The translations under genes and the position numbers were made by a program. A stretch of 64,000 nucleotides of DNA from NCBI RefSeq assembly GCF_001042985.1, contig NZ_JYKY01000021.1, forward strand, positions 33,606 to 97,605. The letters run 5' to 3'. Shown piece after piece: positions 52,700 through 61,309 of the stretch (position 1 is the stretch's first letter; every line of letters begins with the position of its first letter). Source of the stretch: Pseudomonas lundensis (lineage in GTDB: Bacteria; Pseudomonadota; Gammaproteobacteria; Pseudomonadales; Pseudomonadaceae). Under the pieces are notes generated by a model that saw only the letters and a list, made by a program, of their open reading frames with translations, ran no database searches and was not told the DNA's origin.

Positions 52700-54103
52700 T
52701 TACTCGTCAGCGCCTGCGCTGCGTTTACGCTTGTTGGCGCCTGTGCGTCGGCGTTTGCGGGGCGCTGGGCCCGCGCCGTCATCCTTGGCGTTGCTCAAGT
52801 CACGGATCATGTCGCGGCGACCGCTGTCGTTGGCGTCTTGATATTCCGTCCACCACTCGCCCAGGCCGTTTGTCTGCTCGCCTGCGCTTTCACGCAACAG
52901 CAAAAAGTCGTAACCGGCACGGAAACGCGGGTTGTCGAGCAGCATGTCGGCGCGTTTGCCACTGCGACGCGGCAAGCGCTCCTGCATGTCCCAGATTTCG
53001 CGAATGGGCAGGGTGAAGCGTTTAGGAATGGCGATGCGCTGGCATTGTTCGCTGATAAGCTCGTGTGCGGCTTCCTGCATGGCAGGAATAGGCGGCATGC
53101 CTTGGTCCTGCAGGCGCAGAACACGCGCTGGCAGTGCAGGCCACAGCAGGGCGGCAAACAGGAACGCCGGGGTCACCGGTTTGCCCTGTTTGATCCGCAG
53201 GTCCGTGTTGCGCAAGGCTTCGCTGATCAGGGTGTGGGTGTACGTCGGGTTGTGTTCCAGTGCTTCGGCGCTGGCCGGGAACAGTGGATCGAACAACTCA
53301 AGGTCAACCAGCATTTCGAATGTGTCAGAAGCATTCCCCGAGAGGAACAGCTTGAGCACTTCTTCGAACAGTCGCGCAGACGGGATTTCGCGCAGCATGG
53401 GCGCCAGATCGCGAATCGGCGCCGCTGTGTGCTTCTCGATGCCGAAGTCGAGTTTGGCGGCAAAGCGCACGGCTCGCAGCATGCGCACGGGGTCTTCCTG
53501 ATAGCGCTGTTGCGGGTCGCCAATCAGGCGCAGCAAGCGATTGCGGATGTCGTGTACACCGTTGGCGTAATCGAGAATGCGTTCGCTGACCGGGTCGTAA
53601 TACAGGGCATTGATCGTGAAGTCGCGACGCTGGGCGTCTTCTTCCAGTGTGCCGTATACGTTGTCGCGCAAAATGCGCCCGCTTTCGTTACGCGAGGACT
53701 GATTGCTGTCTTCCTCTTCGTCATTTTGCGGGTGATTGGCGCGGAAAGTGGCGACCTCAATGATCTCGCGACCAAAGTGGATGTGTACCAGCTTGAAGCG
53801 TCGGCCGATGATGCGCGCATTACGGAATTCCGCACGCACTTGTTCAGGCGTGGCGCTGGTGGCGACGTCAAAGTCTTTGGGGGTGATGTTGAGCAACATG
53901 TCGCGTACACAGCCGCCAACCAGGTAAGCCTGATAACCGGCGTTTTGCAGACGCTCGACAATGTTGACCGCGTAACGGCTGAACTGGGCACGTTGCAGCG
54001 AGTGTTGGCTGCTGTTGAGCACTTCTGGGGTGCTGCGCAGTTGTTGCGTACGACGCTTGGGAGAACGGAATGACTGGAACAGCTTCTTCAGCATGGGATG
54101 CAC
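52700..54103 (-). CDS. pcnB: Poly(A) polymerase I
   Basis: PcnB adds 3' poly(A) tails that speed RNA decay. The 467-residue protein carries the nucleotidyltransferase signature VGGCVRDMLLNITPKDFDVATSA near 62, RRDFTINALYYDP near 160, DPVRMLRAVRFAAKL near 205, and a basic Arg/Lys-rich tail (RKRRRTGANKRKR). ATG 54103 or ATG 54094 may be the start. It lies downstream of crcZ, the standard Pseudomonas order. Confidence 0.95.
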   Translation of the reverse strand: MHPMLKKLFQSFRSPKRRTQQLRSTPEVLNSSQHSLQRAQFSRYAVNIVERLQNAGYQAYLVGGCVRDMLLNITPKDFDVATSATPEQVRAEFRNARIIGRRFKLVHIHFGREIIEVATFRANHPQNDEEEDSNQSSRNESGRILRDNVYGTLEEDAQRRDFTINALYYDPVSERILDYANGVHDIRNRLLRLIGDPQQRYQEDPVRMLRAVRFAAKLDFGIEKHTAAPIRDLAPMLREIPSARLFEEVLKLFLSGNASDTFEMLVDLELFDPLFPASAEALEHNPTYTHTLISEALRNTDLRIKQGKPVTPAFLFAALLWPALPARVLRLQDQGMPPIPAMQEAAHELISEQCQRIAIPKRFTLPIREIWDMQERLPRRSGKRADMLLDNPRFRAGYDFLLLRESAGEQTNGLGEWWTEYQDANDSGRRDMIRDLSNAKDDGAGPAPRKRRRTGANKRKRSAGADE

Positions 54104-54270
54104 TGTTTGAAGGAATGTTCGGCCAAAACGAAGAATGACCGCATGATGGGCGGGGATTCTAGCATTTAGTCAGGGGATGGTGTAGGACGCTTAACCTGTC
54201 GATTGCCACGCACGCTCAGAACCTGCGCAAGAGGGCCGTGTTAGAGAGGCTAAATGATTTTGTCGAATCG
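54104..54270. other. pcnB upstream region
   Basis: No gene is seen. On the - strand this is the leader of pcnB following the crcZ end. Confidence 0.4.
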
Positions 54271-54277
54271 CAGGAAC

Positions 54278-54643
54278 CACAAGGGGAGCCGAAGCTCCCC
54301 CAGAATTAGTTGCGTGCTCTATTTTTATTATTGGTTGCGGGCTTCTTGTTTTTGTTGATCGCCCTGGTTACCCGGGTTTGCCGGTGTAACCCTCCCAATC
54401 GGGAGATAAGAGCAAACGGATTGCTTTGGTCGCTGTGTTGATGTGATCCATGATCCAACTAGTTCAGGGTCTGCTTTACATGCAGTTTTTGTTGTTCTCT
54501 GCCTAGTCGTGGGGCAAGCCCCAATGACAACACCTCTCCAAAAGAATCAGTTAGCTGCGCCTCCGCCGTGTTGTTTTTGTTATGCGTGAGCCGATACGTC
54601 TTATTTTTATTGTGTGTTGCTGTGATTCTTATTGTTCTTGTAC
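54278..54643 (-). ncRNA. crcZ: CrcZ small RNA, Hfq/Crc-sequestering
   Basis: CrcZ titrates Hfq/Crc and so relieves carbon catabolite repression. Evidence: position between cbrB and pcnB; a sigma-54 promoter just upstream; and at least six A-rich motifs on the - strand of the Hfq/Crc type (complements of ATTTTTATTATTGG at 54321, TTCTTGTTTTTGTTG at 54343, GTTTTTGTTG near 54485, TTGTTTTTGTTATG at 54571, TTATTTTTATTG at 54600, TTCTTATTGTTCTTG at 54626). A GGGGAGC/GCTCCCC hairpin at 54282-54301 is the probable 3' end. Both ends are estimates; about 365 nt fits known CrcZ sizes of roughly 370-410 nt. Confidence 0.92.
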
Positions 54644-54653
54644 GAATACATAT

Positions 54654-54669
54654 AGCAGGTGTCGTGCCA
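54654..54669 (-). promoter_or_regulatory. Sigma-54 promoter of crcZ
   Basis: On the - strand TGGCACGACACCTGCT matches TGGCACG-N4-TTGCW at all but one position. CbrB is the known activator of crcZ and is encoded just upstream. The transcript should start near 54643. Confidence 0.93.
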
Positions 54670-54727
54670 ACTTTTGTCAGGCCCAGCAAACGCGGGGCTT
54701 TTCCCGCATTTCACCTTTTTCAGGCCA

Positions 54728-54765
54728 AAAAAAAGCCGGGTCTTCGTTACCGTAAGACCCGGCAT
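54728..54765 (-). terminator. Rho-independent terminator after cbrB
   Basis: On the - strand GCCGGGTCTT pairs with AAGACCCGGC around ACGGTAACG and is followed by eight T. It separates cbrB from crcZ. Confidence 0.93.
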
Positions 54766-54825
54766 TTGTTACGTGTTTAGCGTGAGGTAACAGTTTTTTC
54801 ACGTGAGTGAGTGTTACCTGAAGCG

Positions 54826-56259
54826 TTACCCCTCGCTGGCAACCCCTGTTTTCCTGCGCGGGATGCCCAGGCGCTGGCGGCGTTCCCACAGGCATTTACG
54901 GCTGACACCCAGTTTGCGAGCCAGCTCGGTTTCAGTCATGTGATCCTGATGCTCCAGCACGAAATGCTGGAAGTAGTCTTCCAGTGACAAATCTTCGGTC
55001 GGGTCCAGGCTGGTGTTACCGCTGCTGATGCTCTGTTGTGGGGCAAGACCGATAAAGTCGTCGTCTTGTAGATCACTCAGCTCGATATCGATGCCCAGCA
55101 AGTCGGCGGAAATTTCCGGGCTTTCGCACAGAATCACCGCGCGCTCTACAGCGTTCTCCAGTTCACGCACGTTACCTGGCCAGGCGTAATGTCGAATGGC
55201 TTGTTCGGCGTCCGCCCCGAATTTCAGGTCGGTGCGGCCCACGCGGGCGCTTTGGCGGGCAAGGAACGCGTGGGCGATCTCGTTGACGTCTGCGCCACGT
55301 TCTCGCAGCGCGGGCAACTTGAGCGCAATCACGTGCAGGCGGTAGTACAGGTCTTCGCGGAACTGGCCGATCTTGGCGAGGCTTTTAAGGTCACGGTGAG
55401 TCGCGGCAATCAGGCGTACATCGACCTTTTGAGACTGCACCGACCCTACGCGGCGGATTTCGCCTTCCTGAAGCACCCGCAGCAAGCGCGCCTGGGCTTC
55501 GAGGGGCAGTTCACCGATCTCGTCAAGGAACAGGGTGCCGCCATCCGCCGCCTCGACCAACCCGGCCCGGCCCGCGCTGGCGCCCGTGAACGCGCCTTTT
55601 TCATGGCCGAACAGTTCCGATTCGATCAGTGATTCAGGAATCGCCGCACAGTTAACCGAGATCATCGGTGCCTTGGCACGCTTGGACAGGTTGTGCAGGG
55701 CACGGGCCACCAGCTCTTTACCCGTACCAGATTCGCCTTGAATCAATACGTTGGAGTCTGTGGGGGCCACTTTGCGGATCTTGCTGTACAGGTCCTGCAT
55801 GGGCGGGCAAGAGCCAATGATGCCGATTTCGCCATTGCTGTTATCCACAGCATTTTTGTCAGCAGCCGCAGCTTTGGCCGGGCGCTCGACGGACTGGCTC
55901 TCGGCGTTCTGACGATCACGCAAAATGCGCGCGACCGCTTGCAGCATTTCGTCGTGATCGAAGGGTTTGGCGATGTAATCGACCGCGCCCATTTTCATCG
56001 AGTCGACGGCCGAGCGCAGGCTGGCGTAACTGGTCATGATCAGCACCGGCTTGCCTTCTCCGAGCTTGATCAGCTCGGTGCCTGGCGCGCCCGGCAGGCG
56101 CAGGTCGCTGACAATCAGGTCGAACGAGGGAATGCTGAAACGCTCCTGCGCTTCCTGCACCGAGCCCGCTTCGCTGACTTGGTACTGATTACGCTCCAAC
56201 AAGCGGCGCAACGCGGAGCGGATGATGGTTTCGTCTTCGACGATCAAAATATGCGGCAT
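54826..56259 (-). CDS. cbrB: Two-component response regulator CbrB (NtrC family)
   Basis: CbrB activates sigma-54 promoters such as crcZ when carbon is poor. The 477-residue protein has a receiver domain with Asp52 (VSDLRLPG) and Lys in AKPFD. The AAA+ domain has Walker A GESGTGKE near 175, the sigma-54 contact loop GAFTGA near 227, and Walker B GGTLFLDEIGELPL. A Fis-type helix-turn-helix is at the end (ETELARKLGVSRKCLWERRQRLGI). It begins 22 bases after cbrA. Confidence 0.97.
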   Translation of the reverse strand: MPHILIVEDETIIRSALRRLLERNQYQVSEAGSVQEAQERFSIPSFDLIVSDLRLPGAPGTELIKLGEGKPVLIMTSYASLRSAVDSMKMGAVDYIAKPFDHDEMLQAVARILRDRQNAESQSVERPAKAAAADKNAVDNSNGEIGIIGSCPPMQDLYSKIRKVAPTDSNVLIQGESGTGKELVARALHNLSKRAKAPMISVNCAAIPESLIESELFGHEKGAFTGASAGRAGLVEAADGGTLFLDEIGELPLEAQARLLRVLQEGEIRRVGSVQSQKVDVRLIAATHRDLKSLAKIGQFREDLYYRLHVIALKLPALRERGADVNEIAHAFLARQSARVGRTDLKFGADAEQAIRHYAWPGNVRELENAVERAVILCESPEISADLLGIDIELSDLQDDDFIGLAPQQSISSGNTSLDPTEDLSLEDYFQHFVLEHQDHMTETELARKLGVSRKCLWERRQRLGIPRRKTGVASEG

Positions 56260-56281
56260 TGATTCGGTTCTCTCGACGGTC

Positions 56282-59236
56282 TCAGTTCACAGCGGACGTC
56301 GCTTCGACATGGCGCGGTAGTGTCACCCGGATACGGGTTCCGCGCTGGCTTTGAATGTCAGCCGGGCTGTCGATGGTGATTTGTCCATAATGCTCTTCAA
56401 CGATGGAATAGACCAGTGCAAGGCCCAGACCGGTGCCTTCGCCAGGGTCCTTGGTGGTGAAGAAAGGTTCGAACAGACGGTCCATGATGTTCTTCGGAAT
56501 GCCCGATCCTTCGTCTTCGACGATCAGGTCGACGGTGTGTTCGCTGGCTTCCGTCTTGACCCGTACCGCACTGCCGGCCGGGCAGGCGTCACGGGCGTTG
56601 GACAGCAAGTTGATCAGCACCTGCGCCAGTCGCTGCGGATCGCCGTCGACCCAATGATCGGGGTCGCACAGGTTGTAAAACTGCACTTCAAAGTTGCGCC
56701 GGTTCAATGCCAGCAGACCGATGGCATCCTGTGCGACTTCGGCCAGGCACACGGGTTCGTCATTGTGTTGATGGCTGCCTGCGTGGGCAAAGCTCATCAA
56801 GGACTGCACGATGCGCGAGATGCGTTTGGTCTGTTCGAGTATTTGGCTGCTGATTTCCGTCAGCTCGCTATCGTCTTCGCGTTCTTCGCGCAGGTTTTGC
56901 GCCAGGCAGGCAATACCGGTCACCGGGTTGCCGATTTCATGGGCCACGCCCGCAGCAAGGCGACCGATGCTGGCCAGTCGTTCGGAGTGCACCAGTTTGT
57001 CTTCGAGCATCTGGGTTTCGGTCAGGTCTTCCACCAGCAGGACGAGGCCGCTGTTGCCGGGCGCCAAGGGCTCATCAATCGCCGCCTTGTGCAAGTTCAG
57101 CCAGCGCGTCTGTCCATCCAGTGCCAAGTGCTGTTTGTGCAGGTGCTCATCCGGCAGTTCGATAAAACCTTGCAACAGCTGGCGCCACGGATCGCCCAAT
57201 GTGTTCAGACGCGAGCCCACGACCCGTTGCGCCGCAATGCCGGTCAATTCTTCCATGGCTTTGTTCCACATCAGGATCTCTTGATCCTTGGCCAGTGAGC
57301 ACACGCCCATCGGGAGTTCTTGCAGGGTCTGGCGGTGATAGCGGCGCAGGGCATCGAGTTCGGCTGCCAGCCCGGTCAGGCGCGAATGGTAGTCCTCAAG
57401 CCGGCTTTCGATGAAGTGGATGTCTTCGGTGACGTAATTTTCGCCACCCGACTTGTAGGGCAAAAAGGTTTCAACCATGTCCTGCGCAACACTGGGGCCC
57501 ATCAGGCCCGAGAGGTTGGCTTCGATGCGATCGCGCAGGCGGCGCAGGGCGTAAGGTCGGCGTTCATCGAAGGGCAGGTACAAGTCGCGCAAGGCTTGCT
57601 CGACTTCTTTTTGCGCAGCCTTGGCGCCTAACGGTTTGGCCAGTTGCGTGGCGAACTCTTGCGGTGAGGCCGCGTGCAGTTCACGCCGTTGCGGGCGACG
57701 CACATTGTCCACCGCGCAGGCTTCAGCTGCGCTGGCTTCTTCGGTGCTGGCGTTGGTGAACAGGGAAATCAGGGTGAACATCAGGACGTTGGCCGCCAGC
57801 GACGCGATGGCCGCCATGTGCCAGCTGGTGTCATCCAGCACGTAAATCATGTCCAGCCACGGGATGTAGAAGCCCTGGAAGTTGCCGATCAGCGGAAACA
57901 ACATGCTGACCATCCACACCACGATTCCGGCCAGCAAACCGGCAATGAACCCCCGGCGATTGGCGGTCGGCCAATACAACACGGAGAGCACGCCCGGCAA
58001 AAACTGCAGCGTCGCCACAAACGCGACGATGCCGAGGTTAGCCAGATCCTGCTCAGCGCCCAGCAGCAGGTAAAAGCCATAGCCGGCCATGATGATGGCT
58101 ACGATCAGTGCGCGGCGGGTCCACTTCAGCCAGCGGTAAATATTGCCTTCGGCCGGTGGCTGGTAAAGCGGCAGTACCAGGTGGTTCAGGGCCATGCCTG
58201 AGAGTGCCAGCGTGGTCACGATGATCAGCCCGCTAGACGCCGACAGCCCGCCGATATACGCCAGCAAGGCCAGAGATTTACTGTTGGCTGCGATCCCGAT
58301 GCCGAGCGTGAAGTATTCCGGGTTGGTAGTAGCGCCCAGTTTGAGTCCGGCCCACAGAATCAGCGGCACTGCGAGGCTCATCAGCAGCAAGAACAGCGGC
58401 AGGCCCCAGCTGGCGCTGACCAGAGCCCGTGGGTTGAGGTTTTCAGTGAAGGTCATGTGATACATGTGCGGCATCACGATGGCCGAGGCAAAAAACACCA
58501 GCAACAGCGTGCGCCACGGGCCTTCTTGAAGCGGTGTGTGCAACGAGGCCAGTGCGGTCTGATTTTGCTGCAACCACACTTCGAGCTGTTGCGGGCCGTC
58601 GAAGACCCCGTACAGCGCATAAAGGCCCACGCCACCAATGGCGGCCAGTTTGATCACGGATTCGAAGGCAATGGCAAACACCAGTCCTTCATGTTTCTCG
58701 CGGGTCGCAATATGCCGTGAGCCGAAGAAAATGGTGAACAGCGTGATCATCGCGCAGAAGCTGAGGGCTACGCGATGCTGCACCGGCTCACGGGTGAGAA
58801 TGCTGATGGAGTCCGCCACGGCCTGGATTTGCAAGGCCAGCAGCGGTAACACGCCGATCAGCATAAAAATAGTGGTCAACGCGCCCGCCCAAGTGCTGCG
58901 AAAGCGAAACGCAAACAAGTCGGCAAGGGAAGACAGTTGGTAGGTACGAGTGATCTTCAGGATCGGGTAAAGCAGCACGGGCGCCAGTAGAAAGGCGCCC
59001 GAGACTCCGAGGTAACTGGAGAGAAAGCCGTAGCCGTATTCGTAGGCTAGGCCGACGGTGCCGTAAAAGGCCCATGCGCTGGCGTAAACGCCCAGTGACA
59101 GGGTGTAAGTCAGCGGGTGACGGATGATCGCGCGCGGGATCATGCCCCGTTCGCTGATCCACGCCACGCCAAACAGCACCAGCAGGTAAGCGGCGCTGAC
59201 GAGCACCATCTGGGTCAGGCTAAAGCTCATCGGCAT
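56282..59236 (-). CDS. cbrA: Sensor histidine kinase CbrA with SLC5 transporter domain
   Basis: CbrA is the membrane sensor paired with CbrB. Of 984 residues the first ~500 form an SLC5/solute-symporter-like domain with about 13 membrane segments. A linker (STAC-like) region, a PAS domain near 620-720 (LRRYHRQTLQELPMGVCSLAKDQEILMWNKAMEELTG), the H box GVAHEIGNPVTGI near 765, and the ATPase domain (LINLLSNARDA, VEDEGSGIP, GTGLGLAL) follow. ATG 59236 or 59230 may be the start. Both lie inside the end of cbrX, so translation is probably coupled. Confidence 0.96.
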   Translation of the reverse strand: MPMSFSLTQMVLVSAAYLLVLFGVAWISERGMIPRAIIRHPLTYTLSLGVYASAWAFYGTVGLAYEYGYGFLSSYLGVSGAFLLAPVLLYPILKITRTYQLSSLADLFAFRFRSTWAGALTTIFMLIGVLPLLALQIQAVADSISILTREPVQHRVALSFCAMITLFTIFFGSRHIATREKHEGLVFAIAFESVIKLAAIGGVGLYALYGVFDGPQQLEVWLQQNQTALASLHTPLQEGPWRTLLLVFFASAIVMPHMYHMTFTENLNPRALVSASWGLPLFLLLMSLAVPLILWAGLKLGATTNPEYFTLGIGIAANSKSLALLAYIGGLSASSGLIIVTTLALSGMALNHLVLPLYQPPAEGNIYRWLKWTRRALIVAIIMAGYGFYLLLGAEQDLANLGIVAFVATLQFLPGVLSVLYWPTANRRGFIAGLLAGIVVWMVSMLFPLIGNFQGFYIPWLDMIYVLDDTSWHMAAIASLAANVLMFTLISLFTNASTEEASAAEACAVDNVRRPQRRELHAASPQEFATQLAKPLGAKAAQKEVEQALRDLYLPFDERRPYALRRLRDRIEANLSGLMGPSVAQDMVETFLPYKSGGENYVTEDIHFIESRLEDYHSRLTGLAAELDALRRYHRQTLQELPMGVCSLAKDQEILMWNKAMEELTGIAAQRVVGSRLNTLGDPWRQLLQGFIELPDEHLHKQHLALDGQTRWLNLHKAAIDEPLAPGNSGLVLLVEDLTETQMLEDKLVHSERLASIGRLAAGVAHEIGNPVTGIACLAQNLREEREDDSELTEISSQILEQTKRISRIVQSLMSFAHAGSHQHNDEPVCLAEVAQDAIGLLALNRRNFEVQFYNLCDPDHWVDGDPQRLAQVLINLLSNARDACPAGSAVRVKTEASEHTVDLIVEDEGSGIPKNIMDRLFEPFFTTKDPGEGTGLGLALVYSIVEEHYGQITIDSPADIQSQRGTRIRVTLPRHVEATSAVN

Positions 59237-59396
59237 CTTTTTGGCTCTGCAGAATAAAGGTCACCACGATCAGAATCAGCCAGAGCAGATAAGGCCGGTA
59301 CCAGGCGCCCGTCGCGTTGATCCACCAATCCATGATGGCGGGGGAAAACAGGTAGATCCCGACAACCAGCAACAGGACCAATCGATAGATATACAT
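59220..59396 (-). CDS. cbrX: Small membrane protein CbrX upstream of cbrA
   Basis: ATG 59396 with GAGGGCGG immediately upstream gives 58 residues (MYIYRLVLLLVVGIYLFSPA) with two membrane segments and a polar end (QSQKDADEL). It overlaps cbrA by 17 bases. This matches the small cbrX ORF described as co-transcribed and coupled with cbrA in P. putida (from memory). Function beyond coupling is unknown. Confidence 0.85.
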   Translation of the reverse strand: MYIYRLVLLLVVGIYLFSPAIMDWWINATGAWYRPYLLWLILIVVTFILQSQKDADEL

Positions 59397-59474
59397 CCCG
59401 CCCTCACTTAACGGGCCGCATGCCCCAAAAACGTGCGGCGATGGTAACGGATGGCTGGCAACCTGCAAGGGCTG

Positions 59475-60371
59475 TCAGCGTAAATGCGCTTCTTGCAGGG
59501 TGTGGGTGCGGGGTATCAACCCGGCGTCCCAGTGCGCTATTGCCCAGTCTAGAACCTGGCGCGGACTCGCGTGCTCCAGACGGTCGTCAGTCGGTTGGCC
59601 CAGCGTGCGCAAGGCGCGTAGTAACAAGGGTGTGGCTTGCTCGGGCGTCAGTGCAGGCGAACGGTAGGATTTGCCGAGTTTGTGGCCATCGGGTTGCACG
59701 ATTAGCGGCACGTGCAAGTAGCGCGGCTGCGACAGGCCGAGCAACTCTTGCAGGTAGAGCTGGCGCGGTGTGGAGTCCAGCAAATCGGCACCGCGCACGA
59801 TATCGGTCACACCTTGGGCGGCATCATCGAGTACGACGGCCAGTTGATAGGCGTAAAGCCCGTCACGGCGACGGATGATGAAATCCCCCACGTCGCGGCC
59901 CAGGTGTTGGCGGTACTCACCCTGGACGCGATCCGTAAAGGCATATTCCAGTTCCGGGACCCGCACGCGGATGGCCGCGTTTTCCATGGAGTGTCCGGCG
60001 TTACGGCAGAACCCCGGATAGACGCCGTTATACCCTTCAAGTTGTTTGCGCGAGCAGGTACAGGCATAGGCCAGGCCTTGGCTGAACAGGCGCTCTACAA
60101 CTTGGGCGTAGGCGTCATGACGATCGCTCTGCCGGATCCATTCACCGTCCCACTCAAAGCCATAGCGGTGCAGCGCTTCAATAATCGCGGCTTGGGCACC
60201 GGGCATCTCGCGGGGTGGATCAAGGTCTTCCATGCGCAATAACCAGCGGCCACCTGCCGAGCGGGCGTCCAGATAGGAGGCAAGGGCTGCGACCAGTGAG
60301 CCAAAGTGCAAATGACCGCTGGGGGTAGGGGCAAAGCGCCCGATGTAGGAGGGGGATGATGCAGCCGTCAT
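59475..60371 (-). CDS. gluQ: Glutamyl-Q tRNA(Asp) synthetase
   Basis: GluQ-RS attaches glutamate to the queuosine of tRNA-Asp. The 298-residue paralogue of the GluRS catalytic core has the HIGH-type FAPTPSGHLHFGSLVAAL near 12-29, the zinc cluster region CTCSRKQL near 104, and the KMSKS-like KLGKSYRS near 233. It lacks the anticodon-binding domain of GltX, as expected. It is usually linked to dksA, as here. Confidence 0.95.
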   Translation of the reverse strand: MTAASSPSYIGRFAPTPSGHLHFGSLVAALASYLDARSAGGRWLLRMEDLDPPREMPGAQAAIIEALHRYGFEWDGEWIRQSDRHDAYAQVVERLFSQGLAYACTCSRKQLEGYNGVYPGFCRNAGHSMENAAIRVRVPELEYAFTDRVQGEYRQHLGRDVGDFIIRRRDGLYAYQLAVVLDDAAQGVTDIVRGADLLDSTPRQLYLQELLGLSQPRYLHVPLIVQPDGHKLGKSYRSPALTPEQATPLLLRALRTLGQPTDDRLEHASPRQVLDWAIAHWDAGLIPRTHTLQEAHLR

Positions 60372-60498
60372 GGCATGGATCCTGTAACCGCTGGCGCTAG
60401 GTGCGAAGTGCGAGGGGAGGCCGTTGTGCTCGTATCTTCAGGGCGCCTGACCGCTGTTGCAGTGTCAGCAGGGCAGTGCTATGTGAGCACGCTTCAGA

Positions 60499-60529
60499 AA
60501 CGAAAACGGGGCGTTCGCACGCCCCGTTT
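60499..60529 (-). terminator. Rho-independent terminator after dksA
   Basis: On the - strand AAACGGGGCGT pairs with ACGCCCCGTTT around a 4-base loop and runs into TTCGTTTC. It separates dksA from gluQ, so gluQ may have its own promoter or depend on read-through. Confidence 0.8.
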
Positions 60530-60543
60530 GGTCAAGCCGGCGA

Positions 60544-60987
60544 TTACTTGCCGACTTGTTTTTCCTTGATTTCAGCCAAGGTTTTGCAGTCTACGCACAT
60601 GTCAGCGGTTGGGCGTGCTTCAAGACGGCGGATACCAATCTCGACACCACAGGACTCGCACCAGCCGTATTCTTCGTCTTCGATCAATTGCAGCGTCTTG
60701 TCGATTTTCTTGATCAGCTTGCGCTCGCGGTCGCGGGCACGCAGTTCCAGGCTGAATTCTTCTTCCTGGCTAGCGCGGTCGGCCGGGTCAGGAAAGTTTG
60801 CCGCTTCGTCTTTCATGTGATCAACGGTGCGGTCGACTTCCTGCATCAAGTCCTGTTTCCACTTTTGCAGAATCTTGGTGAAGTGTTTGCGCATGGGCTC
60901 GCCCATGTACTCTTCACCCGTCTTTTCAACGTAGGGCTCGAAGCCGCTAAGCGTTTGAGTATTCTGTTGCTTTGCTTCTGTGGGCAT
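60544..60987 (-). CDS. dksA: RNA polymerase-binding transcription factor DksA
   Basis: DksA binds the polymerase secondary channel and works with ppGpp. The 147-residue protein has the coiled-coil domain with the tip DPADRA near 73-78 and a four-cysteine zinc finger (CESCGVEIGIRR, CVDCK). The N-terminus is MPTEAKQQNTQTLSGFEPY. The gap 60988-61309 before the next gene shows no further gene and likely carries divergent promoters. Confidence 0.97.
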   Translation of the reverse strand: MPTEAKQQNTQTLSGFEPYVEKTGEEYMGEPMRKHFTKILQKWKQDLMQEVDRTVDHMKDEAANFPDPADRASQEEEFSLELRARDRERKLIKKIDKTLQLIEDEEYGWCESCGVEIGIRRLEARPTADMCVDCKTLAEIKEKQVGK

Positions 60988-61309
60988 GAAATGGACCGCC
61001 TCTCATTCTTCTAATCCATTGCGCAGGATTGCAACATCACCGACACCTGCCGGCCCTGCGGCTGCAAGCGGCCGAACTTACCAGATCAAATCGGGCCGCG
61101 CTACTCCCTGTTGTCTGGCCTGTTGCCGGTGTTTGTGCACAAACCCTGTAGTGCTTGAGATTAATGGCTGAATATTAAATTTAGTCGAGCTATGACCGGA
61201 GCTTGCGCCGTTTGGTTCTACCGGGGCGGCCGCTAAGACCTTATTTAGCTCTCCCTCTTGCGTGGGCTTGGGTAGAATCGGCCTTTTGCTCACTCAGGAA
61301 GGCAGGCTC

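Noticed and set aside
52604..54073. 489-codon open frame antisense to pcnB
   Set aside because: Shadow of pcnB, which has clear signatures on the other strand.
61078..61293. 71-codon - strand frame between dksA and the aminotransferase
   Set aside because: Lies in the likely divergent promoter region, has no domain, and overlaps the aminotransferase upstream region.
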